Origin: Candidatus Tectimicrobiota bacterium
Lineage (GTDB): Bacteria > JACPUC01
Assembly (NCBI GenBank): GCA_016192455.1
Contig: JACPUC010000010.1
Span: 62,001 to 126,000, forward strand
Direction: 5' to 3'
DNA: 64,000 bases
The notes below the pieces were generated by a model. The model had not been told where the DNA came from. It saw only the letters and a list, made by a program, of their open reading frames with translations, and did no database searches. Made by a program: the position numbers and the translations under genes. Below, piece after piece: positions 17,651 through 27,317 of this stretch. The first letter of the stretch is position 1; each line of letters begins with the position of its first letter.

Positions 17651-17963
17651 GAAGCCTCCCTTCTTTCCCTTGCATCATTCCTGTTGTACGACGCGCGCTC
17701 TGGGTGACGCTTCGGTCCCGCGCTAAGGGTCCCCCCGGACCCGGCAGGCAGCCGATGCCCTCAAGCGCCTCAGCATATTCCTAGCACGCCGTGGTTCCGG
17801 GTGTCGACCGTTCCGCCCCGACGTGCTCTCAGGATGCCCGGCGGAGGGACGCCGTTGCGCAGCCCGACGTCGGTCGGTATCATGGCTGCCAGCGGGGAAA
17901 CATCCCTGAAGCAAGGGAGGCGCCGAACTTTGGAGGCAAGAGACCTCCGAGAAGGGAGGAACC

Positions 17964-18257
17964 ATGCCAACGTACATCACGCTCTTCCGTTACACCCAGC
18001 AGGGGATCGAGAAGATCAAGGAGAGTCCAGCACGGCTTGACCGGGCCAAGCAGATGGTAAAAGCCGCCGGTGGTGAGATCAAAGCCTTCTATCTCACCCT
18101 GGGGACCTACGACATCGTCACGATCAGTGAAGCGCCGAACGATGCAGCATATGCCAAGATCATGCTGACCCTCGCCGCGGCCGGAGCCGTCCGCTCGGAG
18201 ACGCTGCATGCCTTCTCGGAAGCGGAGTACCGGAAGCTCATCGGAGAGCTACCCTAG
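17964..18257 (+). CDS. GYD-domain protein
   Basis: This 97-residue protein matches the GYD family: MPTYITLFRYTQQGIEKIKE at the start, GGEIKAFYLTLGTYDIVTIS with the signature G-YD, and LAAAGAVRSETLHAFSEAEY at the end. It is a small ferredoxin-like alpha/beta fold of unknown function. AAGGGAGG lies seven bases before the ATG. It is followed 270 bases later by a UbiD-family gene on the same strand. Confidence 0.8.
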   Translation: MPTYITLFRYTQQGIEKIKESPARLDRAKQMVKAAGGEIKAFYLTLGTYDIVTISEAPNDAAYAKIMLTLAAAGAVRSETLHAFSEAEYRKLIGELP

Positions 18258-18527
18258 GTTGTGAACCAGAGAGGATGAGCCAGGCGGCAGGCGCGGGAAC
18301 CACGGCGTCTCCCTCAGCCGTTCTTCGAGACCGCATCACCACGCGGCATGGAAACCTCCATGCTGCTTGGCACCCCGGCGCGAAACGCCGCGGCGAAGCT
18401 TTCGGCGGCGGCCGGGTGGGGTAGCTCGGCGCCTGCATGCGGGCGGTGCGCGCGGCGATCGTCGAGCGTCTCCCCCGCAACGTTCAACGTTCCCCGTCGC
18501 GCCTTTAGGGATGAAAGGGAACCGGAC

Positions 18528-19886
18528 ATGGAATACGATCTGCGCGCGGCGCTCAGGCAATATCAGCAGGTGGGCGAGCTCGTCAGCATCGGCAAAGAGA
18601 TCGACCCCAGGTATGAACTCTCGGCGGTGCTCTGGAAGCTACGCCAGGGCCCGGCCGTCTGCTTCGAGAAGGTGAAAGGCTCGCCCTTCCGCGTCGTGGG
18701 GAACGTCATCAACACCCGGCGCAAGCTCGCCATTGCCCTGGGGATCGACGAGAGCGAGGTCCTGACGCATGGCGTGGAAGCCTTGGAGAACCCGCTGCCG
18801 TGCGAGACCCTGGGCGACGCCCCCTGCAAGGAGGTGAAGATCACCCCGGTTCCCGACCTGAGCAGAATCCTGCCCATCCCGAACGTCTCGGAGCATGACG
18901 GCGGCCCCTACATCACCGCCGGCATCGCCGTTGCCCGGCATCCGGAGACCGGCCAGCGCAACTACTCCATCCACCGCATGCAGTTCCACGGCGGCAACGT
19001 CTGCGGCATCAGCCTGGCGCCGACGCATCTGAGCAAGATCGCCCAGAGCTGCCGGGCCTTAAAAAAGCCCCTCGAGCTGGCGATCTCGATCGGCAATCAC
19101 CCGGTGATCTGCTTCGCCGCATGCATGTACGTGCCGTCGGGCCATGACGAGCTGGAGGTGGCGGGCGGCATGCTGGGCAAGCCGGTGCAGCTCGTGAAAT
19201 GCGAGACGGTGGACCTCGAGGTGCCGGCGGCTTCGGAGATCGTGCTGGAGGGCGAGCTCTGCTACGACGATGTGCGCGACGAAGGCCCCTTCGGCGAGTT
19301 CCACGGCGCCTATGCCGCCCAGGGTCGCAAGCCGACGTTCCACGTCAAGGCCGTCACGCACCGCAAGGATGCGCTCTACCAGACCATCGTCGGCAGCATC
19401 CACCCCGAGCACCTCTTCCTCACCGGCATGCCGCGAGCCATGACCCTCTACCGCGCTCTCAAGGTAGCCAACCCGCGCATTCAGGATATCGCCATGACTA
19501 ACGGCGGTTGCGGCCTCTTCCACGCCGCTATCTCGGTGAAGAACCCCTCCGAGGGGGAGGGCAAGCGCGTCATTTTCAATGCCTTCGGGGTGAATGACCT
19601 GCTGAAGAAGGTGACCGTGGTCGATGACGACATCGACGTGCACGACCCCGTGCAGGTGGAGTGGGCGACGGCCACGCGCATGCACGCCGACCGCGACGTC
19701 TTCATCGTCCCGCACGTGAAGGCCAGCCCCGCCGATCCCCTCAATGAGAACCTCCTCATCTCAAAGATGGGGATTGACGCCACGAAACCACGCACCGATA
19801 ACCCGGAGCGCTTCAAGTTCGCCTTCGTCCCGAAGAGCGTCTACGCCGAGGTGGAGAAGAACTGGGAGAGCTACGTGAAGGGATGA
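18528..19886 (+). CDS. UbiD-family prFMN-dependent (de)carboxylase 1
   Basis: This 452-residue protein belongs to the UbiD family, which uses prenylated FMN to decarboxylate or carboxylate unsaturated or aromatic acids. The expected active-site segments are present: arginine in NYSIHRMQFHG (about residue 150), glutamate in SEIVLEGELCYDD, and EGPFGEFHG. The C-terminal VVDDDIDVHDPVQVEWA and ISKMGIDATKPR are also typical. AAAGGGA lies before the ATG at 18528. It is the first of five UbiD proteins in the window. No ubiX (prFMN synthase) gene was found here. Substrate is unknown. Confidence 0.88.
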   Translation: MEYDLRAALRQYQQVGELVSIGKEIDPRYELSAVLWKLRQGPAVCFEKVKGSPFRVVGNVINTRRKLAIALGIDESEVLTHGVEALENPLPCETLGDAPCKEVKITPVPDLSRILPIPNVSEHDGGPYITAGIAVARHPETGQRNYSIHRMQFHGGNVCGISLAPTHLSKIAQSCRALKKPLELAISIGNHPVICFAACMYVPSGHDELEVAGGMLGKPVQLVKCETVDLEVPAASEIVLEGELCYDDVRDEGPFGEFHGAYAAQGRKPTFHVKAVTHRKDALYQTIVGSIHPEHLFLTGMPRAMTLYRALKVANPRIQDIAMTNGGCGLFHAAISVKNPSEGEGKRVIFNAFGVNDLLKKVTVVDDDIDVHDPVQVEWATATRMHADRDVFIVPHVKASPADPLNENLLISKMGIDATKPRTDNPERFKFAFVPKSVYAEVEKNWESYVKG

Positions 19887-20018
19887 GGTGGGGCGGCGGC
19901 GCCGGACACTCGGCCGCACCGTCTCGTCGTCTCACGCCATATTCCGGCTGCCGCTTGCAATCGCAGCGATCGGGCGGGGGGACCATCTTCCCTCGCCCGC
20001 CGGCGCTCCGCCCCCTGC

Positions 20019-20047
20019 TTGACACGGTGCGACGCCGATCGCATACT
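20019..20047 (+). promoter_or_regulatory. Sigma70-type promoter for the first hydantoinase operon
   Basis: Consensus TTGACA (20019-20024), a 17-base spacer and CATACT (20042-20047) lie 66 bases before the hyuA ATG. This is the best -35 box seen in the window. Confidence 0.6.
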
Positions 20048-20113
20048 CGCCGCACATTCCGGAGAGCATCCTCCTGTCGCGTCGCCGTACCACCCACCTG
20101 AAAGCGCGCCTCC

Positions 20114-22234
20114 ATGGGGTACGCAGTCGGAATTGACATCGGCGGCACGTTCACCGACCTCGTCATGTACGGCGACACAAACCGCCTGCTGATCACCGGC
20201 AAGGTGCTGACGACGCCGGAGAACCCGGCCCTGGGCGCCCTGGAGGGCTTGCGGCGGCTGATGGAGCGCGCCGGCATCGGCGGCCGGGAGATCGAGGTCG
20301 TGGTGCACGGCACCACGCTGGTGGCGAACGCCATCGTCGAACGCAAGGGGGCCACGACCGGCCTCCTTACCACGAACGGCTTCCGCGATATCATCGAGAC
20401 CCGCCGCGAGAAGCGCTACGACCTCTACGACCTCTCCGCTCAGTTCCCCGAGCCCCTGGTCCCGCGCTCGCGGCGCCTCGGGGTTCCCGAGCGCATCGCC
20501 GCCGATGGCGCCATCCTGCAACCCCTCGACAGCCAAGCCGCCGGCGCCGCCGTCGACACGCTGCTGGCGCGCGGCGTCGAGTCCGTGGCCATCTGTCTGC
20601 TCCACGCCTACCGCAATCCCACCCACGAACAGGCCCTGCGCGACCTCCTGGCGGCGCGCGCGGCTCATCTCACGGTCTCGCTCTCCTCGGAGGTGGACCC
20701 CGAGCTCCGCGAGTACGAGCGCTTCTCCACCACCGTCTGCAACGCCTACACGCAACCCGTCATGGCTCGCTACCTGCGCGAGCTGCAGGAGGGCCTGTGG
20801 GCCGCCGGGGTCAGGGCGCCCCTGCACATCATGCTCTCCAGCGGCGGCATCACCACCCCCGCCGTGGCGGCGCGCTTTCCGGTGCGCATCCTCGAGTCGG
20901 GACCGGTGGGCGGCGTACTGGCGGCGGCCCACGTCGGGCGCTCCGCCGGCTCGTCGTCCCTGCTCTCCTTCGACATGGGCGGCACGACCGCCAAGCTCTC
21001 CTTCATCGAAGGCTCGACCCCCACCCTGCTGACGGAGTTCGAGGTTGACCGGGCCTACCGCTTTAAGAAGGGGAGCGGCCTGGTGGTGCGCGTGCCGGTG
21101 GTGGACATCGTCGAGATCGGCGCCGGAGGGGGGAGTATCGCCCAGGTCGGCGGCATGGGACTGCTGAAGGTGGGGCCGGAGAGCGCCGGGTCACGTCCGG
21201 GGCCCGCCTGCTATGGCTTCGGCGGGGTGCTGCCGACGGTCACCGATGCCGATCTCCTCCTGGGCTACATCAACCCGGAGCGCTTCCTGGGAGGCAGGAT
21301 GCCGTTGAACCGCGCCGCCGCCCACCAGGCCATCGAGACGCGCCTCGGCAAACCCCTGGGGATGGAGGCGATCGAGGCGGCCTGGGGCATCCACCGGGTG
21401 GTCAACGAGAACATGGTGAACGCGGCGCGCATCTACATGGCCGAGAAGGGGCGCGACCCGAAGCGCTACGACCTGATCGCCTTCGGCGGCGCGGGTCCCA
21501 TCCATGCCGCCTGGCTGGCGCGCAAGCTGGGAATTGCGCGGGTCACCGTGCCGCCGCGCGCCGGCGTCGCTTCGGCGCTGGGCTTCCTCGTCACCCCCCT
21601 GTCGTTCGACTTCGTGCGCACCTACGTGACCGGGATCGCCGGCGTCGACTGGAGCCACCTGAACCAGCTCTACGCCACGATGGAGGCGGAAGCCCGCGGC
21701 ATGCTCGGCGCCGCCGGCATCGCCGAGCGTGACATCACGCTGCGGCGATACGCGGAGATGCGCTACGTCGGGCAAGGACGGGAGATCTTCGTGCCGCTGC
21801 CTGCCGGCCCCTATGGGCCCGCTGCGCAGCCAGCCCTGACGCAGGCGTTCGATGCGGCCTATGCCGGCATTTACACGCAGACGAATCCGGGGCAAGCCAT
21901 CGAAGCGATCAACTGGCGGCTGCTGGCCAGCGGCCCCACGCCGCGGCGCGCCTTGATCTCCCCCCTGCTCCCCGCCGACGCCGCCAGGAAACCGGGCGCG
22001 GCGCGCCCCGTCGACTACCGCAAGGTGTACCTCGGCGAGGGGATGGGAGGCGAAGGGGTGGGGTTCTGCGAGTGCGCCGTCTATGATCGCGCCACCCTCC
22101 CCGCGGGGGCGCGGATCAGCGGACCGGCCCTGGTGGAAGAGGAGGATACGGTCACCCTCCTGGGGCCGGAGACGAAGGCGGAGATCGACGCCTTCTCCAA
22201 CATCGTCATCACCATCCACACTCACGCGAGGTAA
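20114..22234 (+). CDS. hyuA: Hydantoinase/oxoprolinase family protein, subunit A (first pair)
   Basis: The 706-residue protein is a HyuA/acetone carboxylase beta-type ATPase. It begins GYAVGIDIGGTFTDLVMYGD, a sugar-kinase/actin-like phosphate loop, and later shows HGTTLVANAIVERKGA, LSSEVDPELREYERFSTTV, SFDMGGTTAKLSFIEG (second phosphate motif) and GAGGGSIAQVGGMGLLKVGP. The family hydrolyses or carboxylates cyclic amides or ketones with ATP. It forms an operon with the HyuB gene, whose GTG start is five bases after the stop. Whether the substrate is a hydantoin, 5-oxoproline, ketone or aromatic compound cannot be told. Confidence 0.88.
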   Translation: MGYAVGIDIGGTFTDLVMYGDTNRLLITGKVLTTPENPALGALEGLRRLMERAGIGGREIEVVVHGTTLVANAIVERKGATTGLLTTNGFRDIIETRREKRYDLYDLSAQFPEPLVPRSRRLGVPERIAADGAILQPLDSQAAGAAVDTLLARGVESVAICLLHAYRNPTHEQALRDLLAARAAHLTVSLSSEVDPELREYERFSTTVCNAYTQPVMARYLRELQEGLWAAGVRAPLHIMLSSGGITTPAVAARFPVRILESGPVGGVLAAAHVGRSAGSSSLLSFDMGGTTAKLSFIEGSTPTLLTEFEVDRAYRFKKGSGLVVRVPVVDIVEIGAGGGSIAQVGGMGLLKVGPESAGSRPGPACYGFGGVLPTVTDADLLLGYINPERFLGGRMPLNRAAAHQAIETRLGKPLGMEAIEAAWGIHRVVNENMVNAARIYMAEKGRDPKRYDLIAFGGAGPIHAAWLARKLGIARVTVPPRAGVASALGFLVTPLSFDFVRTYVTGIAGVDWSHLNQLYATMEAEARGMLGAAGIAERDITLRRYAEMRYVGQGREIFVPLPAGPYGPAAQPALTQAFDAAYAGIYTQTNPGQAIEAINWRLLASGPTPRRALISPLLPADAARKPGAARPVDYRKVYLGEGMGGEGVGFCECAVYDRATLPAGARISGPALVEEEDTVTLLGPETKAEIDAFSNIVITIHTHAR

Positions 22235-22239
22235 GGCGC

Positions 22240-23937
22240 GTGTACGATGCCGTGACCTTGGAGGTGCTCTGGAACCGCGTCATCGCCATCTGCGAGGAGC
22301 AGGCGCGCTCGCTCTTCAACGCCTCCTTCTCGACCATCGTGGGCGAGAGCGAGGACTTCGCCAGCGCCCTCTACGACGCCCGCGGCAACCTCCTGGCCCA
22401 GGCGGCGAGCAGCGGCACCGTCGGTATGATGATGGGGATGACGAAAGGCATCAAGGCGTTCCTGCGCAAGATTCCGGCGGCGGCGCTGCAGCCCGGCGAC
22501 GCCCTCATTGCGAACGATCCCTGGCTGCTGTCGGGACACAAGTACGACGTCACCATCGCCTCGCCGGTGTTCCGAAGCGGCGTTCTCATCGGCTTCACGG
22601 CCACCACGCTGCACGCCACCGACATCGGCGGCATCGGCTTCTCCGCCGCCTCGCGGCAGGTCTTCGACGAGGGGCTCACCATCCCGATCATGAAGATCGT
22701 CAAGGCCGGGAGGCCGAACGAGGAGCTCCTCGAGATCATCCGCGAAAACGTCCGCGAGCCCGACCAGGTGATCGCCGACTTCTTCGCGCAGCTTGCCGCG
22801 AACACGCTCGGCAGCCAGAAGCTCCTCGACTTCATGAGCGACTATGATCTCCCCACCCTCGAGCCGCTCGCCGCGGCGATCGTGGACCGCACCGAGCAGG
22901 CCATGCGCGCGGCCATCGCGGCGCTGCCCGATGGCGTCTTCACCTCCACGGTGGATTTCGACGGCTATGAAGCGCCGCTGCGCATCGTCGCCACGGTGCG
23001 CATCAGCGGCGACGAGATGACGGTTGATTTCGCCGGCACCTCGCCGCAGGTGCCGCGTGGCATCAACAGCGTCCTGAACGTCACCGAAGCCTACACAGTG
23101 CACGCCATCAAGTGCGCCCTGGCGCCGGACATCCCCAACACCGAGGGGACCTTCCGCCCCATCCGCGTCCTGGCGCCGGAGGGCTGCCTGCTGAACGCCC
23201 GGCGGCCCGCCGCGGTGATGGCCCGGCACGTCCTCGTGCTCTTCATCTCGGCGGCGGTCTTCGGCGCCCTGGCGCACGCCGTACCGGAGAAGGTCATCGC
23301 CGAAAGCGGCCACCGCATGATCCATGCCCTGAGCGGCATGGCTCCTTCCGGCGAGCCGTTCATCTACTGGTTCCTCGTCAGTTGCGGCGTGGGAGCCACG
23401 GCCGCGCACGACGGCCTCTCCGGCACCAACTTCCCGGCCGCCGTCGGCACGGTTCCAGTCGAGATGATCGAGACGGTATCGCCGGTCTTCATCGAGAGGA
23501 AGGAGCTGCTCCTCGACTCCGGCGGGCCGGGCACGTTCCGCGGCGGCTGCGATCAGGAGGTGGTCTTCCGCATCCACTCGCGGGAGGCCGCGACGCTCTC
23601 GGCGATGTACGACCGCCTCCTCTTCCCGGCGCGGGGCTACGCCGGGGGCGGGGCGGGAAGGCCGGGCCGCTTCAGGATTCGGGGCGCCGCCGGAGAGCGC
23701 GCTCCAGGAGGGAAGGAGCGCTGCTCCATCGCGCCGGGGGAGACGGCGGCGGTTTGCGGGGGTGGCGGCGGCGGCTATGGGCCAGCCGAGCGGCGGGACC
23801 CCGAGCGGGTGCGCCGCGACGTCGAGGATGGCCTGGTGTCGCCGGAAGCCGCCCGCGCCGTCTACCGCGTCGTTCTCGATCCCGAATCCCTGGCGATCAA
23901 CTGGCAAGCCACCACGATGCTTCGCGCGCAGGGGTGA
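22240..23937 (+). CDS. hyuB: Hydantoinase/oxoprolinase family protein, subunit B (first pair)
   Basis: This 565-residue protein is a HyuB/acetone carboxylase alpha-type subunit. Typical stretches are LEVLWNRVIAICEEQARSLF, GDALIANDPWLLSGHKYDVT, GTSPQVPRGINSVLNVT, and the terminal GGGGGYGPAERRDPERVRRD. It partners the upstream HyuA. The start is a GTG at 22240, placed five bases after the HyuA stop. The next gene is a solute-binding protein 91 bases on, so uptake and degradation are probably co-expressed. Confidence 0.88.
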   Translation: MYDAVTLEVLWNRVIAICEEQARSLFNASFSTIVGESEDFASALYDARGNLLAQAASSGTVGMMMGMTKGIKAFLRKIPAAALQPGDALIANDPWLLSGHKYDVTIASPVFRSGVLIGFTATTLHATDIGGIGFSAASRQVFDEGLTIPIMKIVKAGRPNEELLEIIRENVREPDQVIADFFAQLAANTLGSQKLLDFMSDYDLPTLEPLAAAIVDRTEQAMRAAIAALPDGVFTSTVDFDGYEAPLRIVATVRISGDEMTVDFAGTSPQVPRGINSVLNVTEAYTVHAIKCALAPDIPNTEGTFRPIRVLAPEGCLLNARRPAAVMARHVLVLFISAAVFGALAHAVPEKVIAESGHRMIHALSGMAPSGEPFIYWFLVSCGVGATAAHDGLSGTNFPAAVGTVPVEMIETVSPVFIERKELLLDSGGPGTFRGGCDQEVVFRIHSREAATLSAMYDRLLFPARGYAGGGAGRPGRFRIRGAAGERAPGGKERCSIAPGETAAVCGGGGGGYGPAERRDPERVRRDVEDGLVSPEAARAVYRVVLDPESLAINWQATTMLRAQG

Positions 23938-24028
23938 GGGGCGCGCCATGGCGCACCGCGCCCCCGCTGCCCGCCGTTTCGTCACTCGCCTACGTCCAGA
24001 AGCAGCGCCGTCTGGAGGAGGGTCAGTC

Positions 24029-25030
24029 ATGCAGCACAGGTCGCTCGGGAGGGTGCGGAGGATCAGCGGCGCTGGGCTGGCGCTGCTGGCGTTCGTCCTT
24101 GCCGTCGTGGCGAGCGTCGCGGCCGTGGAGGAGGTGAAGGTCGGCCACCAGCCGACGATCACCACCGCGCCGGTCTACATCGCCGTGGAGAACCGCTACT
24201 TCGCGGAGGAGGGGCTGAATGTTCAGGTGACCGCCTTTGCGTCCAGCGGCAAGCAGATGCCGGCTCTCGCCACGGGGCTGCTCGACGTCGGCACCGGCGC
24301 TCCGGGAGCGGCGCTCTTCAATGCCATCGCGCAAGGGATGGACTTCAAGGTCGTCGCCGATAAGGGGCAGATCCGACCCGGCATGTCGGCCGGCGGCCTG
24401 ATGGTGCGCCAGGACCTCTGGGACTCCGGGGAGGTCCGCTCCCCCAAGGATATGGTCGGCCGCCGCATCCTCTCCTATGCGCCCGGAATTCAGATCGACA
24501 TCCTGATCATCGAGACCCTGAAGAAGTACGGCGCCCAGTGGAAGCCGGAGAACCGCATCTACATGCCGCCGCCGAAGATCATCAGCGCCTTCCAAACCAA
24601 AGTCGTGGACATCGCCACCGCCGTCGAGCCCTGGATCACCCGCACCCAACGCGCCGGGTTGGGGAAAATTTTGATCTCCTACGAAGACCTCGAGCTGACG
24701 CGGGACGCCCAGATCGGCGTGACGATTTACTCCGGCGCCTTCTCCAGGACGCGCAAGGAGGCGGCGAAGAAGTTCATGAAGGCGTACGTCAAAGGGGTGC
24801 GCTTCTACACGGAGCACGGCTTGAAGAACCCCGAGGTGACGAAAATCCTCACCAAGCACACCAAGGTGCCGGTGGAGGACATCGCCGCGACGATCCCGTT
24901 CTACCTCGACAAGGATGGGCGGCCGAACGTTTCGAGCATCATGCGCTTCCAGGACTGGTTCTTTGATAACGGCTACACGAAGAAGAAAGTGCCGCAGGAG
25001 CAGATCATCGACCTGAGCTTCCTGAACTGA
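24029..25030 (+). CDS. ABC-type solute-binding protein, NitT/TauT family (between the two hydantoinase pairs)
   Basis: The 333-residue protein has a signal peptide (GAGLALLAFVLAVVASVAAV) and an SsuA/THI5-like fold: VGHQPTITTAPVYIAVENRY, FAEEGLNVQVTAFASSGKQM, ALATGLLDVGTGAPGAALFN. TGGAGGAGGG lies upstream of the ATG at 24029. Its place between two hyuAB pairs suggests it captures the substrate of one or both. No permease or ATPase gene accompanies it. Confidence 0.82.
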   Translation: MQHRSLGRVRRISGAGLALLAFVLAVVASVAAVEEVKVGHQPTITTAPVYIAVENRYFAEEGLNVQVTAFASSGKQMPALATGLLDVGTGAPGAALFNAIAQGMDFKVVADKGQIRPGMSAGGLMVRQDLWDSGEVRSPKDMVGRRILSYAPGIQIDILIIETLKKYGAQWKPENRIYMPPPKIISAFQTKVVDIATAVEPWITRTQRAGLGKILISYEDLELTRDAQIGVTIYSGAFSRTRKEAAKKFMKAYVKGVRFYTEHGLKNPEVTKILTKHTKVPVEDIAATIPFYLDKDGRPNVSSIMRFQDWFFDNGYTKKKVPQEQIIDLSFLN

Positions 25031-25192
25031 GCGATCACGGTGGGGCGCGGCCGGCGGGGCGGCGCCTTCGCTCCGCCGCGGCCCGCGCGCCGCGCGAGTT
25101 TCTGAACACCCTCGCTGCTCGGTGCGCCTGCCGGCGCTCCCCGCTGGCGCGACCGCACCGGTGGGGGAGCCGCGTCGTCTGTGGTGCCGCCC

Positions 25193-27259
25193 ATGAGCTT
25201 GCGGATCAGCGTTGATACGGGCGGGACGTTCACCGATTTCGTCTGCCTCGACGACAGCGGCGAGGCTCAGGTGACGAAGATCCTGAGCCTCCCCGAGAAC
25301 CCCGCCGCAGCTGTGTTCGCCGGCTTGCGCCAGATTGCCGCGGCACGCGGTCTGCCCCTGTCGGAGCTGCTGGCCTCGACGACGAACCTGTTTTTCGGCA
25401 CGACCCTCGGCACGAACGCCGTCCTCACCGGCACGGGCGCGCGGCTGGGCCTGCTGACCACGAAGGGGTTCCGCGACCTCCTGGAGATGCGGCGGGGGAC
25501 GCGGGACCACCTCTACGACAACAAGACGCCTCCCCCGTCTCCCCTCGTTCCCCGCTACCTGCGCCTCCCCATCACCGAGCGCGTTGACGCCGCCGGCGAG
25601 GTGATCATCCCCTTGCGCGCGGAGGATGTCGCGCAGGCCTGCGCCACGCTGCGGCGCGAGGAGGCCGAGGCCGTCGCCGTCGCCTTCCTGCACGCCTACT
25701 GCAACCCGAAGCACGAGCGCGAGGCGGCGGCGCTCCTCGCCCGGCTCTGGCCGCAGGCGTTCCTCAGCCTCTCCAGCGAGGTCGCCCCGGCCATCGGCAT
25801 CTACGAGCGCACCTCCACCACCGTCTTAAACGCTTACTGCGGGCCGCTCATGCAGCGCTTCGTCGGCCGCCTCCAGGAGGAGCTGCGCGGCGCCGGTTTC
25901 GGCGGCTCCGCCCTGGTCATGCAATCGAACGGCGGTATGATCTCGCCCGCCGACGCCGGCCGGTTCGCCGCGCGCACGATCCTCTCGGGTCCTGCGGCGG
26001 GGGCCATGGCGGGCCGCGCCTTGGCGCGGCAGACCGGCATCGACACCTGCATCACCCTGGATATGGGGGGGACGAGCACCGACGTCTGCCTCATCGAAGC
26101 GGGCGAGCCGATCGTCACCACCGAGGCGCGCCTCGGGGCGGGACGCTATCGGCTGAACCTGCCGACGCTCGACATCCATACCATCGGCGCCGGCGGCGGC
26201 AGCATCGCCTGGCTCGACCGCGGCGGCCTCCTGCACGTCGGCCCGCAGAGCGCCGGGGCGCAGCCCGGCCCGGCCTGCTACGGCCGCGGCGGCAGGCGGC
26301 CGACGGTCACGGACGCTAATGTCCTGCTCGGCTGCATCGCCCCCGAGCGCTTCTTCGGGGGGAGGATGCAGCTCGATTCGCAGGCCGCCCGGCGCGCCAT
26401 CGAGGAGGAGGTGGCCGGAGCGCTCGGTCTCGATGCGGCGGCGGCGGCGTTCGGGATCATCACCGTCGTGAATACCAACATGGCCGCCGCCGTGCGCGAG
26501 GTGTCGCTCGACCGCGGCTACGATCCGCGCGACTTCGCGCTCGTCGTCGGCGGCGGCGCGGGGCCGCTGCACGCCTGCGCGGTGGCGCGGGAGATCGGCA
26601 TTCCCCGCATCGTCGTGCCGCGCGACGCCTCGGCGTTCAGCGCCCACGGCATGCTGGCCACCGACCTCCGGCACGATTTCGTGGCGACGTTCACCGGGCC
26701 CCTCGACGGCAGCTCCGCCAAGGCGCTGCCGCAGACCTTCGCGGAGCTGCGGCGACAGGCCCACGCGCAACTCGAAGCCGACGGCGTGCCGGAGTCAGGC
26801 CGGCAGCTCGTGCCGTCGCTGGACCTGCGCTACAAGGGCCAGTACCACGAGCTCACCGTGCCGCTGGCTGCCGGCGATGCCGAGAGCGGCGCGTTCCCCG
26901 CCACCGCGGGCGCCTTCCACAGCCGCCACGAGCAGCGCTACGGCTACGCGGTGAAAGAGGATGCCATCGAGATCGTCAACCTGCGGCTCCTCGCCATCGG
27001 CTGCCTGCCGAAGACCGCCGCGCCGGCGAAGGCCGCCCGCGCGCCGTCCACCTTGGCTTCTCCCAGCGGCATGAGAGCGGTCTACCTGGACCGGCGCGGC
27101 GGCTTCCGCGAGGTGCCCCTCTACGATGGCGCGCTGCTTCACCCCGGTTTCACGGCCAACGGCCCGGCCCTCATCGCGCAGCCCTTCACCACCATTCTCG
27201 TCGCCGTCGACTACACGGTGCAGGTCGATCCCTACGGCAACTACCTCCTGTGGCGTTGA
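25193..27259 (+). CDS. hyuA: Hydantoinase/oxoprolinase family protein, subunit A (second pair)
   Basis: This 688-residue HyuA paralogue starts LRISVDTGGTFTDFVCLDDS and has FFGTTLGTNAVLTGTGARLG, LSSEVAPAIGIYERTSTTVL, TLDMGGTSTDVCLIEAGEP and TIGAGGGSIAWLDRGGLLHV. It is only moderately similar to the first copy, for example Asp replaces Ile in the first phosphate loop (VDTGGTFTD versus IDIGGTFTD). The pair is therefore not a recent duplication and may act on another substrate. The ATG at 25193 gives the standard N-terminus. HyuB follows after 58 bases. Confidence 0.87.
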   Translation: MSLRISVDTGGTFTDFVCLDDSGEAQVTKILSLPENPAAAVFAGLRQIAAARGLPLSELLASTTNLFFGTTLGTNAVLTGTGARLGLLTTKGFRDLLEMRRGTRDHLYDNKTPPPSPLVPRYLRLPITERVDAAGEVIIPLRAEDVAQACATLRREEAEAVAVAFLHAYCNPKHEREAAALLARLWPQAFLSLSSEVAPAIGIYERTSTTVLNAYCGPLMQRFVGRLQEELRGAGFGGSALVMQSNGGMISPADAGRFAARTILSGPAAGAMAGRALARQTGIDTCITLDMGGTSTDVCLIEAGEPIVTTEARLGAGRYRLNLPTLDIHTIGAGGGSIAWLDRGGLLHVGPQSAGAQPGPACYGRGGRRPTVTDANVLLGCIAPERFFGGRMQLDSQAARRAIEEEVAGALGLDAAAAAFGIITVVNTNMAAAVREVSLDRGYDPRDFALVVGGGAGPLHACAVAREIGIPRIVVPRDASAFSAHGMLATDLRHDFVATFTGPLDGSSAKALPQTFAELRRQAHAQLEADGVPESGRQLVPSLDLRYKGQYHELTVPLAAGDAESGAFPATAGAFHSRHEQRYGYAVKEDAIEIVNLRLLAIGCLPKTAAPAKAARAPSTLASPSGMRAVYLDRRGGFREVPLYDGALLHPGFTANGPALIAQPFTTILVAVDYTVQVDPYGNYLLWR

Positions 27260-27317
27260 AGAAGCGCGTCGGGCCCTTCTCGGCGGAAGGCCCGCCGCGC
27301 ATGGAGCGGCTATCCCC

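Noticed and set aside
22222..24165. 647-residue minus-strand frame opposite HyuB
   Set aside because: It is a GC-skew shadow, rich in Arg/Gly/Asp/His, and overlaps well-supported genes.
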